This document shows, piece after piece, positions 8,797-16,528 of a DNA stretch of 64,000 bases. The notes below the pieces were generated by a model. That model ran no database searches and was not told where the DNA came from. It saw nothing but the letters and a program-made list of their open reading frames with translations. Source of the DNA: Scandinavium sp036495715 (lineage in GTDB: Bacteria; Pseudomonadota; Gammaproteobacteria; Enterobacterales; Enterobacteriaceae); the NCBI GenBank assembly GCA_036495715.1, contig DASXML010000020.1, positions 8,818 to 72,817 on the forward strand, written 5' to 3'. The position numbers were made by a program, and so were the translations under genes. How positions within the stretch are numbered: the first letter of the stretch is position 1; each line of letters begins with the position of its first letter.

Positions 8797-10149
8797 ATGA
8801 ATGAATCCACTCTCGGACCTCGCTACCAACAAATCGCCCGACAACTTAAAACCGCGATAGAACAAGGTGAGCTTTCACCGGGCAAGCGGCTGCCCGCCAG
8901 TCGCGTTTATGCTCAGGAATTGGGCGTCTCGCGCGCCACGGTCGAAGCGGCTTACGGCGAGCTGGTGGCGCAGGGGTGGTTAGAACGACGCGGGCAAGCG
9001 GGGACATTCGTCAGTGCGGGCGTTGTGCCGGGGCCCGTCGCGCCGGAACCGGTGTGGTACGGCGGGGAGCAGCCAGAGCCTCAGCCATTCCAGATGGGAT
9101 TGCCTGCTCTGGATTTGTTCCCACGCGCGCAGTGGGCGCGGGTGATGGGGCGACGCCTGCGCACCCAGACACGCTTTGATTTGGCATTGGGTGACGTGTG
9201 CGGTGAAATGACGCTGCGCAGCGCGATTGTCGAATATTTACGTTTTTCCAGAAGCATTGAATGTTTACCGGAACAGGTGTTTATCACCACCGGCTATGCG
9301 GCGTCGATGACGCTTATTCTGCAAACGCTTGGGCAAGCAGGCGATAAAATCTGGCTGGAAGATCCCGGCTTTCCGCTGATTCGCCCGCTGATTGCGCGTC
9401 AGGGCATTGCGTTTTGCCCGGTGCCGGTGGATGACGAAGGGATGCAAATTGACGAGGGACTGCGGCTGGCGCCCGATGCACGTTTTGCATTACTGACCCC
9501 CGCGCATCAAAGCCCGCTCGGCGTCGCGTTGTCGCTGCCGCGTCGTCATCAACTGATGGACTGGGCCGCACACCGGGAAGCATGGATTATTGAGGATGAT
9601 TACGACAGCGAGTTTCGCTATCAGGGCAAACCGCTGCCGCCGATCAAAAGCCTGGATGCGCCGCAGCGTGTGATTTACGTTGGAACGTTCAGTAAATCCC
9701 TGTTTCCCGCATTGCGCACCGCCTGGCTGGTGGTGCCGTTGCCGCAGGTGGCAGTGTTTCGTCAACAGGCTTCACTGGCGGCGTGCAGCGTGCCGTTGCT
9801 GTGGCAGATGACGCTGGCTGATTTTATGCGTGAAGGCCATTTTTGGCGTCACTTGAAAAAGATGCGTCACCATTATGTGCAACGGCGGCAGTGGCTGGAA
9901 CAGGCATTGGCGGAGCAGGGCTTTCAGGTCGTGCCGCAGCAAGGGGGGATTCAGTTGGTGATGTCCGTTGACGGTGATGACCGCGAGCTTGCCCGGCGTG
10001 CTCGTCAGGCCCGGCTTGCGGTGCAGGCATTGAGCGACTGGCGAATGAACAGTCATGGTGAATCAGGGTTGCTGATGAGCTTTACCAATATTTCCAGCCT
10101 GGCCATGGCGCAACAACAGGCGCGGATGCTGAGCCAGGCCATCAAATAA
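8797..10149 (+). CDS. MocR/PdxR-family regulator (GntR HTH fused to aminotransferase fold)
   Basis: The N-terminal ~75 residues form a GntR winged helix (RQLKTAIEQGELSPGKRLPASR, here split as AIEQGELSPGKRLPASR). The remaining ~370 residues are a fold-type I aminotransferase domain with the PLP lysine in VGTFSKSLFPALR and IIEDDYDSEFRY. Members sense PLP or an amino-group ligand. The ATG at 8797 gives 450 aa; an in-frame GTG at 8782 would add 5. The likely target is the divergent AhpD-like gene. Confidence 0.9.
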   Translation: MNESTLGPRYQQIARQLKTAIEQGELSPGKRLPASRVYAQELGVSRATVEAAYGELVAQGWLERRGQAGTFVSAGVVPGPVAPEPVWYGGEQPEPQPFQMGLPALDLFPRAQWARVMGRRLRTQTRFDLALGDVCGEMTLRSAIVEYLRFSRSIECLPEQVFITTGYAASMTLILQTLGQAGDKIWLEDPGFPLIRPLIARQGIAFCPVPVDDEGMQIDEGLRLAPDARFALLTPAHQSPLGVALSLPRRHQLMDWAAHREAWIIEDDYDSEFRYQGKPLPPIKSLDAPQRVIYVGTFSKSLFPALRTAWLVVPLPQVAVFRQQASLAACSVPLLWQMTLADFMREGHFWRHLKKMRHHYVQRRQWLEQALAEQGFQVVPQQGGIQLVMSVDGDDRELARRARQARLAVQALSDWRMNSHGESGLLMSFTNISSLAMAQQQARMLSQAIK

Positions 10150-10151
10150 AA

Positions 10152-10180
10152 GCCCCGACAGGCCAGAAGCCTGTCGGGGC
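10152..10180. terminator. Bidirectional terminator between mocR-like gene and ygaM
   Basis: GCCCCGACAGGC and GCCTGTCGGGGC form a perfect 12-bp stem. On the minus strand it is followed by TTTTATTT, so it best ends ygaM transcription, and it also lies right after the regulator gene stop. Confidence 0.85.
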
Positions 10181-10213
10181 GGACGCGTATTTATTATCAG
10201 CATTACGCTTTAA

Positions 10214-10540
10214 TTATCGGCGCAAGCTCAATAACGCGCCAATAAATATGCCGACCGCAGCCGCGGCCCCCACGCTTTGCCACGGTTTATCCCGCACAAA
10301 ACTGTCGGCACAGCCCGCAGCATCGCGTGCGGCTTGCTGAACACGGGTACGGCCTTGCATCCTGGCTCGGGTTTCACGCAGCAACGATTTGGCTTTGCGT
10401 TGCGCGGCGTCCGCTTCGTCCTTGGCATCGCTGCCCCAAGATTTCAGCACCTCTTCCAGCGAGTCGGCCAGCTGGCTGACGTCATTTTGAATATCCTGAA
10501 CGCCATCATCTACATCGTTGCGGTTAGGTCTGTTGAACAT
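10214..10540 (-). CDS. ygaM: YgaM, ElaB/YqjD/DUF883 family membrane-anchored protein
   Basis: A 108-residue protein with a long charged helical N-terminal part (residues 10-75) and one C-terminal transmembrane segment with a Gly/Ala-rich face (VGAAAAVGIFIGALLSL) ending in two arginines. Relatives (ElaB, YqjD) bind ribosomes and tether them to the inner membrane in stationary phase. The place between ygaC and nrdH matches E. coli ygaM. A GGGAGGATCCC ribosome site precedes the ATG. Confidence 0.92.
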   Translation of the reverse strand: MFNRPNRNDVDDGVQDIQNDVSQLADSLEEVLKSWGSDAKDEADAAQRKAKSLLRETRARMQGRTRVQQAARDAAGCADSFVRDKPWQSVGAAAAVGIFIGALLSLRR

Positions 10541-10700
10541 GGGATCCTCCCTCGATTAACGGTGACTCTAAGTTTAGAACAGATTTTATTCCTCTGAGAT
10601 GAATCACGCCTTATCAGGTCGTTTATGGATTTTTCTGAAAGCGATGCTAATGCTGAATACTGTAAGGTGGCGTGGCTGTACAGGCTAACGAGGAAATAAT

Positions 10701-11045
10701 ATGTATTTACGACCTGATGAGGTGGCGCGCGTTCTTGAAAAAGTCGGATTCACGATGGACGAAGTGACGCAAAAAGTTTACGGCTATCGTCGTGGCGAAA
10801 ATTATGTCTATGTGAATCGCGCAGCCAGAATGGGCAGAACGGCGCTTATCATTCATCCGGGCCTTAAAGATCGCAGCAATTTGCTGGCGGATCCGGCTTC
10901 TGAGATAAAGACCTGCGACCATTATCAGCGGTTCCCGCTCTATTTAGGCGGCGATGCGCAGGAACATTACGGAATACCGCACGGATTCAGCTCTCGTATT
11001 GCTCTTGAGCGTTTTCTTAATGGTCTTTTTGGCGAAGGGCAATAA
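10701..11045 (+). CDS. ygaC: YgaC, DUF2002 family protein
   Basis: A 114-residue cytosolic protein without signal peptide or membrane segment, starting MYLRPDEVARVLEKVGFTMD. The role is unknown; in E. coli the orthologue is reported as Fur-regulated. It sits between ygaM and alaE as in E. coli, and an AACGAGGAAATAAT ribosome site is visible. Confidence 0.9.
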   Translation: MYLRPDEVARVLEKVGFTMDEVTQKVYGYRRGENYVYVNRAARMGRTALIIHPGLKDRSNLLADPASEIKTCDHYQRFPLYLGGDAQEHYGIPHGFSSRIALERFLNGLFGEGQ

Positions 11046-11090
11046 GCCTGCGACTGGCTCTTTGCCAGTCGTGGCGTTCAGTATTCAGCG

Positions 11091-11528
11091 TCAGGCGTAC
11101 TGACTGACACGAAACAGCCTGCGGCAGTAGTCGAGAAAATACCCGTATACGGCGCCCATCATCATCGAAACCACGATATTCGAGCTTACCGCAGCGGCTA
11201 TCTGATGCCAGTCTGCGCCCACAGACAATAAAATCACGATATACACCGGCGACTGAAACGTCACATAAGCCACCACATCGGCGAGATTTTTTATCCTTTT
11301 CGTCGGGCTTAAATGGCGGGCGTGTTGCATCACCCAATCCCGGTAAAACCCGTATGGCCATGCAATTACCATGTTGACGGGAATGGCCACCAAACGAGAA
11401 GAAAGTGACTGCTCAAAGCTCATACCGGAGAGAAATATTTCAATCAACATGTTCACGACGGAACAGTAGACTACCATGGCGAAAGTGTCTGCTACCGCAT
11501 GACGCAGGCGTGACTGCGCAGAGAACAT
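11091..11528 (-). CDS. alaE: L-alanine exporter AlaE
   Basis: Inner-membrane exporter that lowers internal L-alanine. The 145-aa product has four hydrophobic segments (near FAMVVYCSVVNMLIE, VAIPVNMVIAWPYGFY, VTFQSPVYIVILLSV and SSNIVVSMMMGAVYG). The start at 11528 matches the E. coli N-terminus and has AAGGAG seven bases upstream. A longer in-frame start at 11564 is unlikely. Confidence 0.94.
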   Translation of the reverse strand: MFSAQSRLRHAVADTFAMVVYCSVVNMLIEIFLSGMSFEQSLSSRLVAIPVNMVIAWPYGFYRDWVMQHARHLSPTKRIKNLADVVAYVTFQSPVYIVILLSVGADWHQIAAAVSSNIVVSMMMGAVYGYFLDYCRRLFRVSQYA

Positions 11529-11607
11529 CGGTATGCTCCTTGATAGAAGGGGATTTATGAACAAAATGGTTTAAGTAGCGCGATGAATTGCTTTTTCATT
11601 CCGCCGT

Positions 11608-11636
11608 AGAATATATAACTGCACTAAAAGTGACAA
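11608..11636 (-). promoter_or_regulatory. Candidate alaE promoter
   Basis: TTGTCA and TATTCT lie 17 bp apart on the minus strand, about 75 bp before the alaE start. Alanine-responsive Lrp control is known for E. coli alaE; I do not see a clear Lrp site. Confidence 0.6.
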
Positions 11637-11859
11637 CTAGCTCGAAATTTTTATTTAATGACGATTTGTCGATAAAACACTCTGTGATAGGTCATTTTTT
11701 GATAGTGGCGCTATTTTTTGTTCACATGTGTTTTTAATGTGTTGTTTTTCATTTGGTTATGGTTTTTCAGGGACGAAGGAGAATGCCTCGCAAGAAGATG
11801 CCAGGCAGGCGATAAGCGAAAAAAGGAGCGTTACTCACATTTGTTTTAAAATCGAATTA

Positions 11860-12000
11860 ATGTCCATTTTGCAGTATTTAATGCTAATGATTTATTTGGT
11901 TTTTTATGCTTTATATCTGCTTTTTTATGCATCGATAATGAAGGGGCATTCCCGTGCTAATCGCCTGAGATGGAAGAAAGACTTTGCCTTTCAATGGTAA
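11860..12000 (+). CDS. Possible small membrane protein (46 aa), uncertain
   Basis: An ATG at 11860 opens 46 codons with one very hydrophobic helix (LQYLMLMIYLVFYALYLLFY) followed by a basic tail (KGHSRANRLRWKKD), the layout of many small inner-membrane proteins obeying the positive-inside rule. The frame stays open upstream to 11728. No good ribosome site lies at the ATG; an AAGGAG lies about 30 bp upstream. AT-rich DNA can give such ORFs by chance. Confidence 0.25.
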   Translation: MSILQYLMLMIYLVFYALYLLFYASIMKGHSRANRLRWKKDFAFQW

Positions 12001-12215
12001 TACACATAATAAGGCTTAACTATTTTTATTCATTCACACATTAAAATGTGAAATTGATATATAGAAATATATACAAACTGATATGGTCGAATATATATTG
12101 AGAAATGTCTGGATGATCAAATTGTTTACACGCGATAGTGGTAAATAATTATTTCGTATAATACAATTGTTCTCGTAGTGCCATTTTATCCAGAGGAAAG
12201 GAATTTTAATAATAT

Positions 12216-12617
12216 ATGTCTATAATGTTACAGAAACTAAATAATATCCGTACTCTGCGTGCGATGACGCGAGAATTCTCTATTGACGTTCTTGAGGATG
12301 TGTTGGAAAAGTTCAGGATCGTGACTGAAGAAAAACGCAACGAAGAAGCGGATATGCGCGAAGGTTTGGCCGAGAAGCAGGAAAAAATCAATGCCTGGCT
12401 TGAACTTATGAAAGCAGAAGGGATCTCGCCGGATGATTTCATGGGTGAGGCAAGTGCGCCGAGCAGCACCGCTAAAAAGCGCGCTGCGCGCCCGGCTAAA
12501 TATCGTTTCACCGATATTGGCGGTGAGCAAAAAACCTGGACGGGTCAGGGTAGAATGCCAAAACCGCTTGCCCAGGCTATTGCTGAAGGTAAATCACTTA
12601 ACGATTTTCTGATGTAA
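12216..12617 (+). CDS. stpA: H-NS paralogue StpA, nucleoid protein and RNA chaperone
   Basis: H-NS family protein of 133 aa. Residues 1-80 form the coiled-coil oligomerisation domain (LNNIRTLRAMTREFSIDVLED), followed by a flexible linker and the C-terminal DNA-binding domain with WTGQGRMPKP, the AT-hook-like motif of H-NS proteins. Synteny with alaE and yqaE and closer match to StpA than H-NS in the linker support the name. The AGAGGAAAGGA site lies rather far (about 14 bp) from the ATG; a second ATG is at 12225. Confidence 0.92.
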   Translation: MSIMLQKLNNIRTLRAMTREFSIDVLEDVLEKFRIVTEEKRNEEADMREGLAEKQEKINAWLELMKAEGISPDDFMGEASAPSSTAKKRAARPAKYRFTDIGGEQKTWTGQGRMPKPLAQAIAEGKSLNDFLM

Positions 12618-12625
12618 ATGTTGAA

Positions 12626-12647
12626 GTGGTGAGGGAAACCTCACCAC
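12626..12647. terminator. Bidirectional terminator stpA / YodC-like gene
   Basis: GTGGTGAGG and CCTCACCAC form a perfect 9-bp stem with a GAAA loop, placed between the convergent stops of stpA and the gene at 12653. TGTTTCT follows on the plus strand. Confidence 0.85.
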
Positions 12648-12652
12648 TGTTT

Positions 12653-12832
12653 CTAACAGACACCAAAGTCACCTTCTTCTTGATAGGGTGCAACATCTAC
12701 CGCTTTCAGAGTATATTTCTGCCCCTGCTCATCATTTTCCGCGACGGCCACAATTTGGTCGCCATGAATTTCGATGATTTTCATTTTTGGGCCACCCATT
12801 TGGGGTTGAACCAGATCGCCAACAGAATACAT
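12653..12832 (-). CDS. YodC-like DUF2158 family small protein
   Basis: A 59-codon gene reading MYSVGDLVQPQMGGPKMKII at its start and ending DFGVC. The pattern of a GDLVQLKSGGPxM beta strand is that of the YodC/DUF2158 family, SH3-like small proteins of unknown role. AAGGAG lies 6 bp before the ATG. It is convergent with stpA and divergent from yqaE. Confidence 0.85.
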   Translation of the reverse strand: MYSVGDLVQPQMGGPKMKIIEIHGDQIVAVAENDEQGQKYTLKAVDVAPYQEEGDFGVC

Positions 12833-12993
12833 CGTGCTCTCCTTTATCAGGGTCTTTCGCTATACCTTAGCGCAGATTGAAACAAAAAGGTAAAAGAGGG
12901 TAAACGCGATGGGCGAAAATGACGGTGCAGGTGACAATGGCTACGCTTAGAGATATTTTCTTTTTTTATCCTGACTAATTGCATGGAGTTCGT

Positions 12994-13152
12994 ATGGGTT
13001 TCTGGCGTATCGTTTTTACTATTTTGATCCCACCCATTGGTGTGTTGCTCGGTAAAGGATTTGGCTGGGCGTTTATCATCAATATCGTGCTGACGTTGCT
13101 GGGTTACATCCCAGGCCTGATCCACGCTTTCTGGGTGCAAACCCGCGACTGA
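12994..13152 (+). CDS. yqaE: YqaE, PMP3/UPF0057 family small membrane protein
   Basis: A 52-codon gene for a two-helix hydrophobic protein starting MGFWRIVFTILIPPIGVLLG, with the second helix in IINIVLTLLGYIPGLIHAFW. This is the PMP3 family, linked to membrane potential and stress tolerance. Length equals E. coli YqaE and it lies next to stpA as there. A GGAG site is 5 bp upstream. Confidence 0.93.
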   Translation: MGFWRIVFTILIPPIGVLLGKGFGWAFIINIVLTLLGYIPGLIHAFWVQTRD

Positions 13153-13162
13153 TAAAAACAGT

Positions 13163-13182
13163 GGGATCGTTTAAACGATCCC
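13163..13182. terminator. Bidirectional terminator yqaE / SDR gene
   Basis: GGGATCGTTTAAACGATCCC is a perfect 20-bp palindrome between convergent genes, with GTTTTTG on one side and TGTTTTTAT on the other strand. Confidence 0.85.
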
Positions 13183-13189
13183 GTTTTTG

Positions 13190-13798
13190 TTAATAGCCGA
13201 CTTTAAACACCAGCCCGCTTTGTACCCCTTCAACGCTACGACGATAGGCCAGCGCGACGCGTGCCGCCGGAACGCTTTCAAATCCTGGGAAGAATGGACC
13301 GTAAGCGGCTTCCGATTCTGTGAGCAGTGTTGGACTCACCAGATTGATTCTTATCCCTCGCGATAATTCACAGGCCGCCGCTTTCACAAATCCAGCCAAC
13401 GCTGCGTTTACCGTGGTGGCATTCACGCCCTGAGCGATCGGCTCATCGGCAACGATCCCACTGGTTAACGTGATTGAACCCCCATCGTTAAGGAAATGCT
13501 GACCTTTGAGCGCCAGGCGAACCTGCCCGAGCAGTTTGTTCTGCAGGCCGATGGAAAAGTTTTCTGTCGTCATTTCATTGAGCGGCCCGAAGAACAGATT
13601 CCCCGTGGTGGCAATAATTGCATCCACTTTGCCGGTGCGGGCAAATAACCCATCAACGCTCGCCTCATCGGTAAGATCAACCCGTTCATCACCCTGATGA
13701 TGACCGACTCGAATAAGCGTGTGCTGCGCATTTTTTTCCAGTTCGGCGGCTACCGCACGGCCAACGGTACCGCTGGCACCCACAATCATAATTTTCAT
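13190..13798 (-). CDS. Short-chain dehydrogenase/reductase family protein, atypical active site
   Basis: A 202-residue Rossmann protein: the NAD(P) loop GASGTVGRAVA is at the N-terminus, ATTGNLFFGP stands where NNAG normally is, and the catalytic-Ser strand SITLTSGI is present. However, the YxxxK motif is missing: by alignment on AALAGFVKA, Tyr and Lys correspond to Ala and Asn (NATTVNAALAG). It may reduce its substrate differently or only bind nucleotide. It is divergent from a LysR gene that probably controls it. Confidence 0.85.
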   Translation of the reverse strand: MKIMIVGASGTVGRAVAAELEKNAQHTLIRVGHHQGDERVDLTDEASVDGLFARTGKVDAIIATTGNLFFGPLNEMTTENFSIGLQNKLLGQVRLALKGQHFLNDGGSITLTSGIVADEPIAQGVNATTVNAALAGFVKAAACELSRGIRINLVSPTLLTESEAAYGPFFPGFESVPAARVALAYRRSVEGVQSGLVFKVGY

Positions 13799-13840
13799 CT
13801 CAGCGTCCTCTTTAGGGTCTGAACGCTATTCTTTACCTAA

Positions 13841-13868
13841 TTGTTTGTGCGATAAACTGGCGTATGGT
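13841..13868 (+). promoter_or_regulatory. Candidate promoter of the LysR gene with imperfect dyad
   Basis: TTGTTT and TATGGT are 16 bp apart. Just downstream, 13867-13883 reads GTTAGAACATTCTTAAC, an imperfect dyad of the size LysR regulators bind. Confidence 0.5.
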
Positions 13869-13897
13869 TAGAACATTCTTAACTCATGGTTAGTAAT

Positions 13898-14797
13898 ATG
13901 GATAAGCTTCGCAGCATGGAAATCTTTGTGGCGGTGGTCGATAGCGGCAGTTTTACCGATGCCGCCGCCCGGCTTGAGATTTCCGCCGTGATGGTCGGGA
14001 AGTACATCAATCAGCTTGAATCGCGTCTGGGCGCGCGTCTGCTGGACAGAACTACGCGCCGCCAGAGCCTGACCGATGCGGGCCGCGTTTATGTAGAAGC
14101 GTGTCGGCAGGTGCTGGAACATGTCGCGGCGGCGGACGCATCTGTGGAACGTCTTCGCGCAACGCCTTCGGGGATGCTGCGCATCAGCGCGCCGTCTACC
14201 TTCGGGGCGTGCATTGTTGCGCCCATCGTGGCGACGTTTTTACAACGTTATCCGGATGTGCGTGTGGAACTCGATCTCAGTAATCGGGTGGTCAATCTGG
14301 TTGAAGAGGGATTTGATCTCACCGTGCGTATTGGTGATTTGCGTGATAATGACCTGGTCGCAAAACCGCTGTGCCTATATCGAATGGTGATTTGCGCCTC
14401 GCCGGAATATCTCGCCCGCTACGGCGTACCGCAAACGCCCAAAGAGCTCGCGGCGCATCGTTGTTTGTCGCATCGGGTCTGGAATTCGCGTAATGAATGG
14501 CGGCTGCCTGGAAGCGAAACGGAAAGTCCGTGGCGGCGCGATCCGGTGTTGATATGCAATGACGGGCCAGGGCTAAAAATGGCGGCGCTTGCCGGTGCCG
14601 GGCTACTGCTCCAGCCTGAAATCTTGCTCAGCGATGAACTCAATAGCGGGAAATTACTCCGCGTGCTGGATGACTGGCTGCCCACGCCGCGTCCTATCCA
14701 TATTCTTTATCGACAAGATTTGCGCCCGCTGCCGAAGCTCAGCGGTTTTATTACACATTTGCAAAACGAGGTCGCAGCGCTGGGATATTTACGCTGA
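13898..14797 (+). CDS. LysR-family transcriptional regulator
   Basis: The N-terminal winged helix (MEIFVAVVDSGSFTDAAARL, with QLESRLGARLLDRTTRR) and the periplasmic-binding-like effector domain (TPSGMLRISAPSTFG onward) are complete. It resembles the CrgA-type group that often controls a divergent oxidoreductase. The start at 13898 gives 299 aa with MDKLRSMEIF, typical of the family; an ATG at 13886 adds four residues. Likely target: the divergent SDR gene. Confidence 0.92.
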   Translation: MDKLRSMEIFVAVVDSGSFTDAAARLEISAVMVGKYINQLESRLGARLLDRTTRRQSLTDAGRVYVEACRQVLEHVAAADASVERLRATPSGMLRISAPSTFGACIVAPIVATFLQRYPDVRVELDLSNRVVNLVEEGFDLTVRIGDLRDNDLVAKPLCLYRMVICASPEYLARYGVPQTPKELAAHRCLSHRVWNSRNEWRLPGSETESPWRRDPVLICNDGPGLKMAALAGAGLLLQPEILLSDELNSGKLLRVLDDWLPTPRPIHILYRQDLRPLPKLSGFITHLQNEVAALGYLR

Positions 14798-14885
14798 AAA
14801 GTCGCTTAGCGCGAAAGAATACGTAAGCAATAACCCGTGAGAAATAGTCTCGCGTTTATTTCATCACTGGCTCCGTCTTAGACGG

Positions 14886-15158
14886 TCAGGCGCGGATATC
14901 CGCGTATTCCGGCGTGGTATCAAATTCATGTTTGGCAAACGGACAGAGTGGAATAATTTTGCGGTTCTCGCGGCGCATGCGTTCTACAACTTTAGCGACC
15001 AGTTGCTTGCCTATGCCCTGGCCTTTCAGGCTTTCATCCACATCGGTGTGCTCGATAATCGCCAGATGTTCGCCCGTCGGGACAAACACCACTTCTGCCA
15101 CGCAATGGCCTTCGGCATTGTTCACATAAAAGCGGGTATTGCCTTCCAGAATTTCCAT
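14886..15158 (-). CDS. yjdJ: YjdJ-like GNAT N-acetyltransferase
   Basis: A 90-residue minimal GNAT protein of the COG2388 type. The acetyl-CoA loop is seen in SLKGQGIGKQLV and the closing strand in RKIIPLCPFAKHEF. It matches E. coli YjdJ over its full length. It follows yjdI by 13 bp, the same pair order as in E. coli, though there the pair lies in another chromosome region. Substrate unknown. Confidence 0.9.
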   Translation of the reverse strand: MEILEGNTRFYVNNAEGHCVAEVVFVPTGEHLAIIEHTDVDESLKGQGIGKQLVAKVVERMRRENRKIIPLCPFAKHEFDTTPEYADIRA

Positions 15159-15171
15159 GGTTTCTCCCGGT

Positions 15172-15402
15172 CTATTTCAGTCGATATTTAAGCGCCCCGC
15201 TAGGGCAGGTATCGATCACACGTTGAACGGTTTGCGCGTCGACATTATCCGGCAGGATCCACGGTTTGCGTTTCAGGTTAAACAGCGCGCTGCTGCCGCG
15301 CACGCAATTCCCCGAATGTTGGCACATTCCAGTATTAAAATAGACGTCGATTTTTTCACCGCTGTACAGGCGGTATCCTGCATCGATTAACGCTTTATCC
15401 AC
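15172..15402 (-). CDS. yjdI: YjdI, small (4Fe-4S) mono-cluster family protein
   Basis: A 76-residue protein with three conserved cysteines in MCQHSGNCVRG and DTCPSGALKY, a pattern assigned to the Fer4_19 divergent ferredoxin family. I take the GTG at 15402 as start: AGAGG lies 7 bp upstream, and the length then equals E. coli YjdI. The frame stays open upstream to 15480, but those codons look random. Confidence 0.85.
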   Translation of the reverse strand: MDKALIDAGYRLYSGEKIDVYFNTGMCQHSGNCVRGSSALFNLKRKPWILPDNVDAQTVQRVIDTCPSGALKYRLK

Positions 15403-15480
15403 GACATGGCCTCTGTTTTTAGTATGACTGCAAAGGTAAGCATAGACCTGTGGCGGGGAAGGGGAAAGGAGGGAAACCAA

Positions 15481-15503
15481 GGGATGCAGCGAATCTGCAT
15501 CCC
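15481..15503 (-). terminator. Terminator after the gene at 15515
   Basis: GGGATGCAG and CTGCATCCC form a perfect 9-bp stem with a 5-nt loop; CTTGGTTTCC follows on the minus strand. Confidence 0.7.
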
Positions 15504-15514
15504 TGAGAAAGGCG

Positions 15515-16381
15515 TTAAATCAGCTTCATCAACACGCTGACAGGCTTAAGATTACGCAAGAACTCCCAGACTTTATGCAAATCGACAACACCCGCCAGCC
15601 CCAGCAACGCAAGCGTAATCAGCACCGTCGAGGCGGTGATGACAATCATCAGGCGTACAAAATTGCGCTGCATTCTTTCCTGTTGCTTGATGCGATGCTC
15701 TTCTTTCTCGAACTCAACCAGTGTCGCCATCGCTTGCGGCTGCACATAATAACGGTCGTCCGTGAACGCCAGATCGTCAGTTATCACCAGTGATTTCAGC
15801 AGCAGTCTGACTTTGCGGCGAAACTCTTCGTTGCGAATGTGCTTGTACCAGAGTTTGCCGTACAGCATGTCAATCACTTCATCTATCTTTATGCCCGCGT
15901 TGAGGCGTGACGGACGCTGCTGGATGTACTCGTTTACCAGTAAGGCGAGAAGAGCGATACGATCGCGACTTTTCAGCTCTTTGTTGGCAAAAAACGCCGA
16001 CACCAGTTTGCCTTTACCGCGACTGAACAGCGTTTTGATGTAGGCAAAACGGGTGCGACGGTTAAAATTAAACGCCAGAATGCCGCCAAAACTCATCGGG
16101 CCAAAGCTGCGATGATGAATGATTTCAGCCTGCATCGCGTCGAGTTCAGCGACGCTAATGCGACGTTGATCAAGATAGCTCTCGGTGTCGTAGTCCCAGC
16201 GCGCAATCGTCACGATAGGATCCTGATAGTCAGTCAGCTGATAACGATTACGATCCACATCGACCAGATGCACAGAATAGTAATCATAAGGATCACCGGA
16301 ACGGGCATCCTGAGTGACTAAAAGAGGAAGGCGTTTTTTCCAGCGCTTCTGGCGCATGGCAGCCATTTTACTTTCAAGCAT
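15515..16381 (-). CDS. Unrecognised protein with one C-terminal membrane helix
   Basis: I do not recognise this 288-residue protein. The N-terminus is very basic (RQKRWKKR) without signal peptide, followed by a mixed domain with many Tyr, Asp and Arg (SVHLVDVDRNRYQLTDYQD). A charged helical segment precedes the only clear membrane helix (about 243-266, LMIVITASTVLITLALLGLAG), and about 20 residues follow. So it is probably an inner-membrane protein with a large cytosolic N-terminal domain. GGTGGA before the ATG supports the start. It is transcribed alone. Confidence 0.75.
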   Translation of the reverse strand: MLESKMAAMRQKRWKKRLPLLVTQDARSGDPYDYYSVHLVDVDRNRYQLTDYQDPIVTIARWDYDTESYLDQRRISVAELDAMQAEIIHHRSFGPMSFGGILAFNFNRRTRFAYIKTLFSRGKGKLVSAFFANKELKSRDRIALLALLVNEYIQQRPSRLNAGIKIDEVIDMLYGKLWYKHIRNEEFRRKVRLLLKSLVITDDLAFTDDRYYVQPQAMATLVEFEKEEHRIKQQERMQRNFVRLMIVITASTVLITLALLGLAGVVDLHKVWEFLRNLKPVSVLMKLI

Positions 16382-16486
16382 AGTGATTCCACCCGCACAT
16401 GGGCGGAGCTTATAAAAGGGATAAGTGTTTAGAGCTTAGTCAGCGCATCGTAACGCGACAAGAAAGGAGTTGTTTAAAATTAATAG

Positions 16487-16514
16487 GCCGGACGGCAGGG
16501 CGCGCATCCGGCGG
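16487..16514. repeat. REP-like palindromic element after the ydeP-family gene
   Basis: GGCCGGAC...ATCCGGCGG forms an imperfect GC-rich palindrome containing GCCGGA and TCCGGC arms, the core of enterobacterial REP (BIME) elements. It lies right after the stop of the minus-strand gene and may stabilise or end its mRNA. Confidence 0.5.
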
Positions 16515-16528
16515 GTAAATCATTTTCT

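Larger units (their letters stand above)
11529..12215. other. AT-rich intergenic region alaE-stpA
   Basis: This 687-bp gap is clearly AT-richer than its neighbours. It contains a promoter for alaE at its left end, a possible small membrane-protein ORF (11860-12000) and the stpA upstream region, where a TATAAT at 12157-12162 is the best -10 candidate but no good -35 is seen. Such DNA is a typical target for H-NS and StpA, which would allow autoregulation. Confidence 0.6.
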
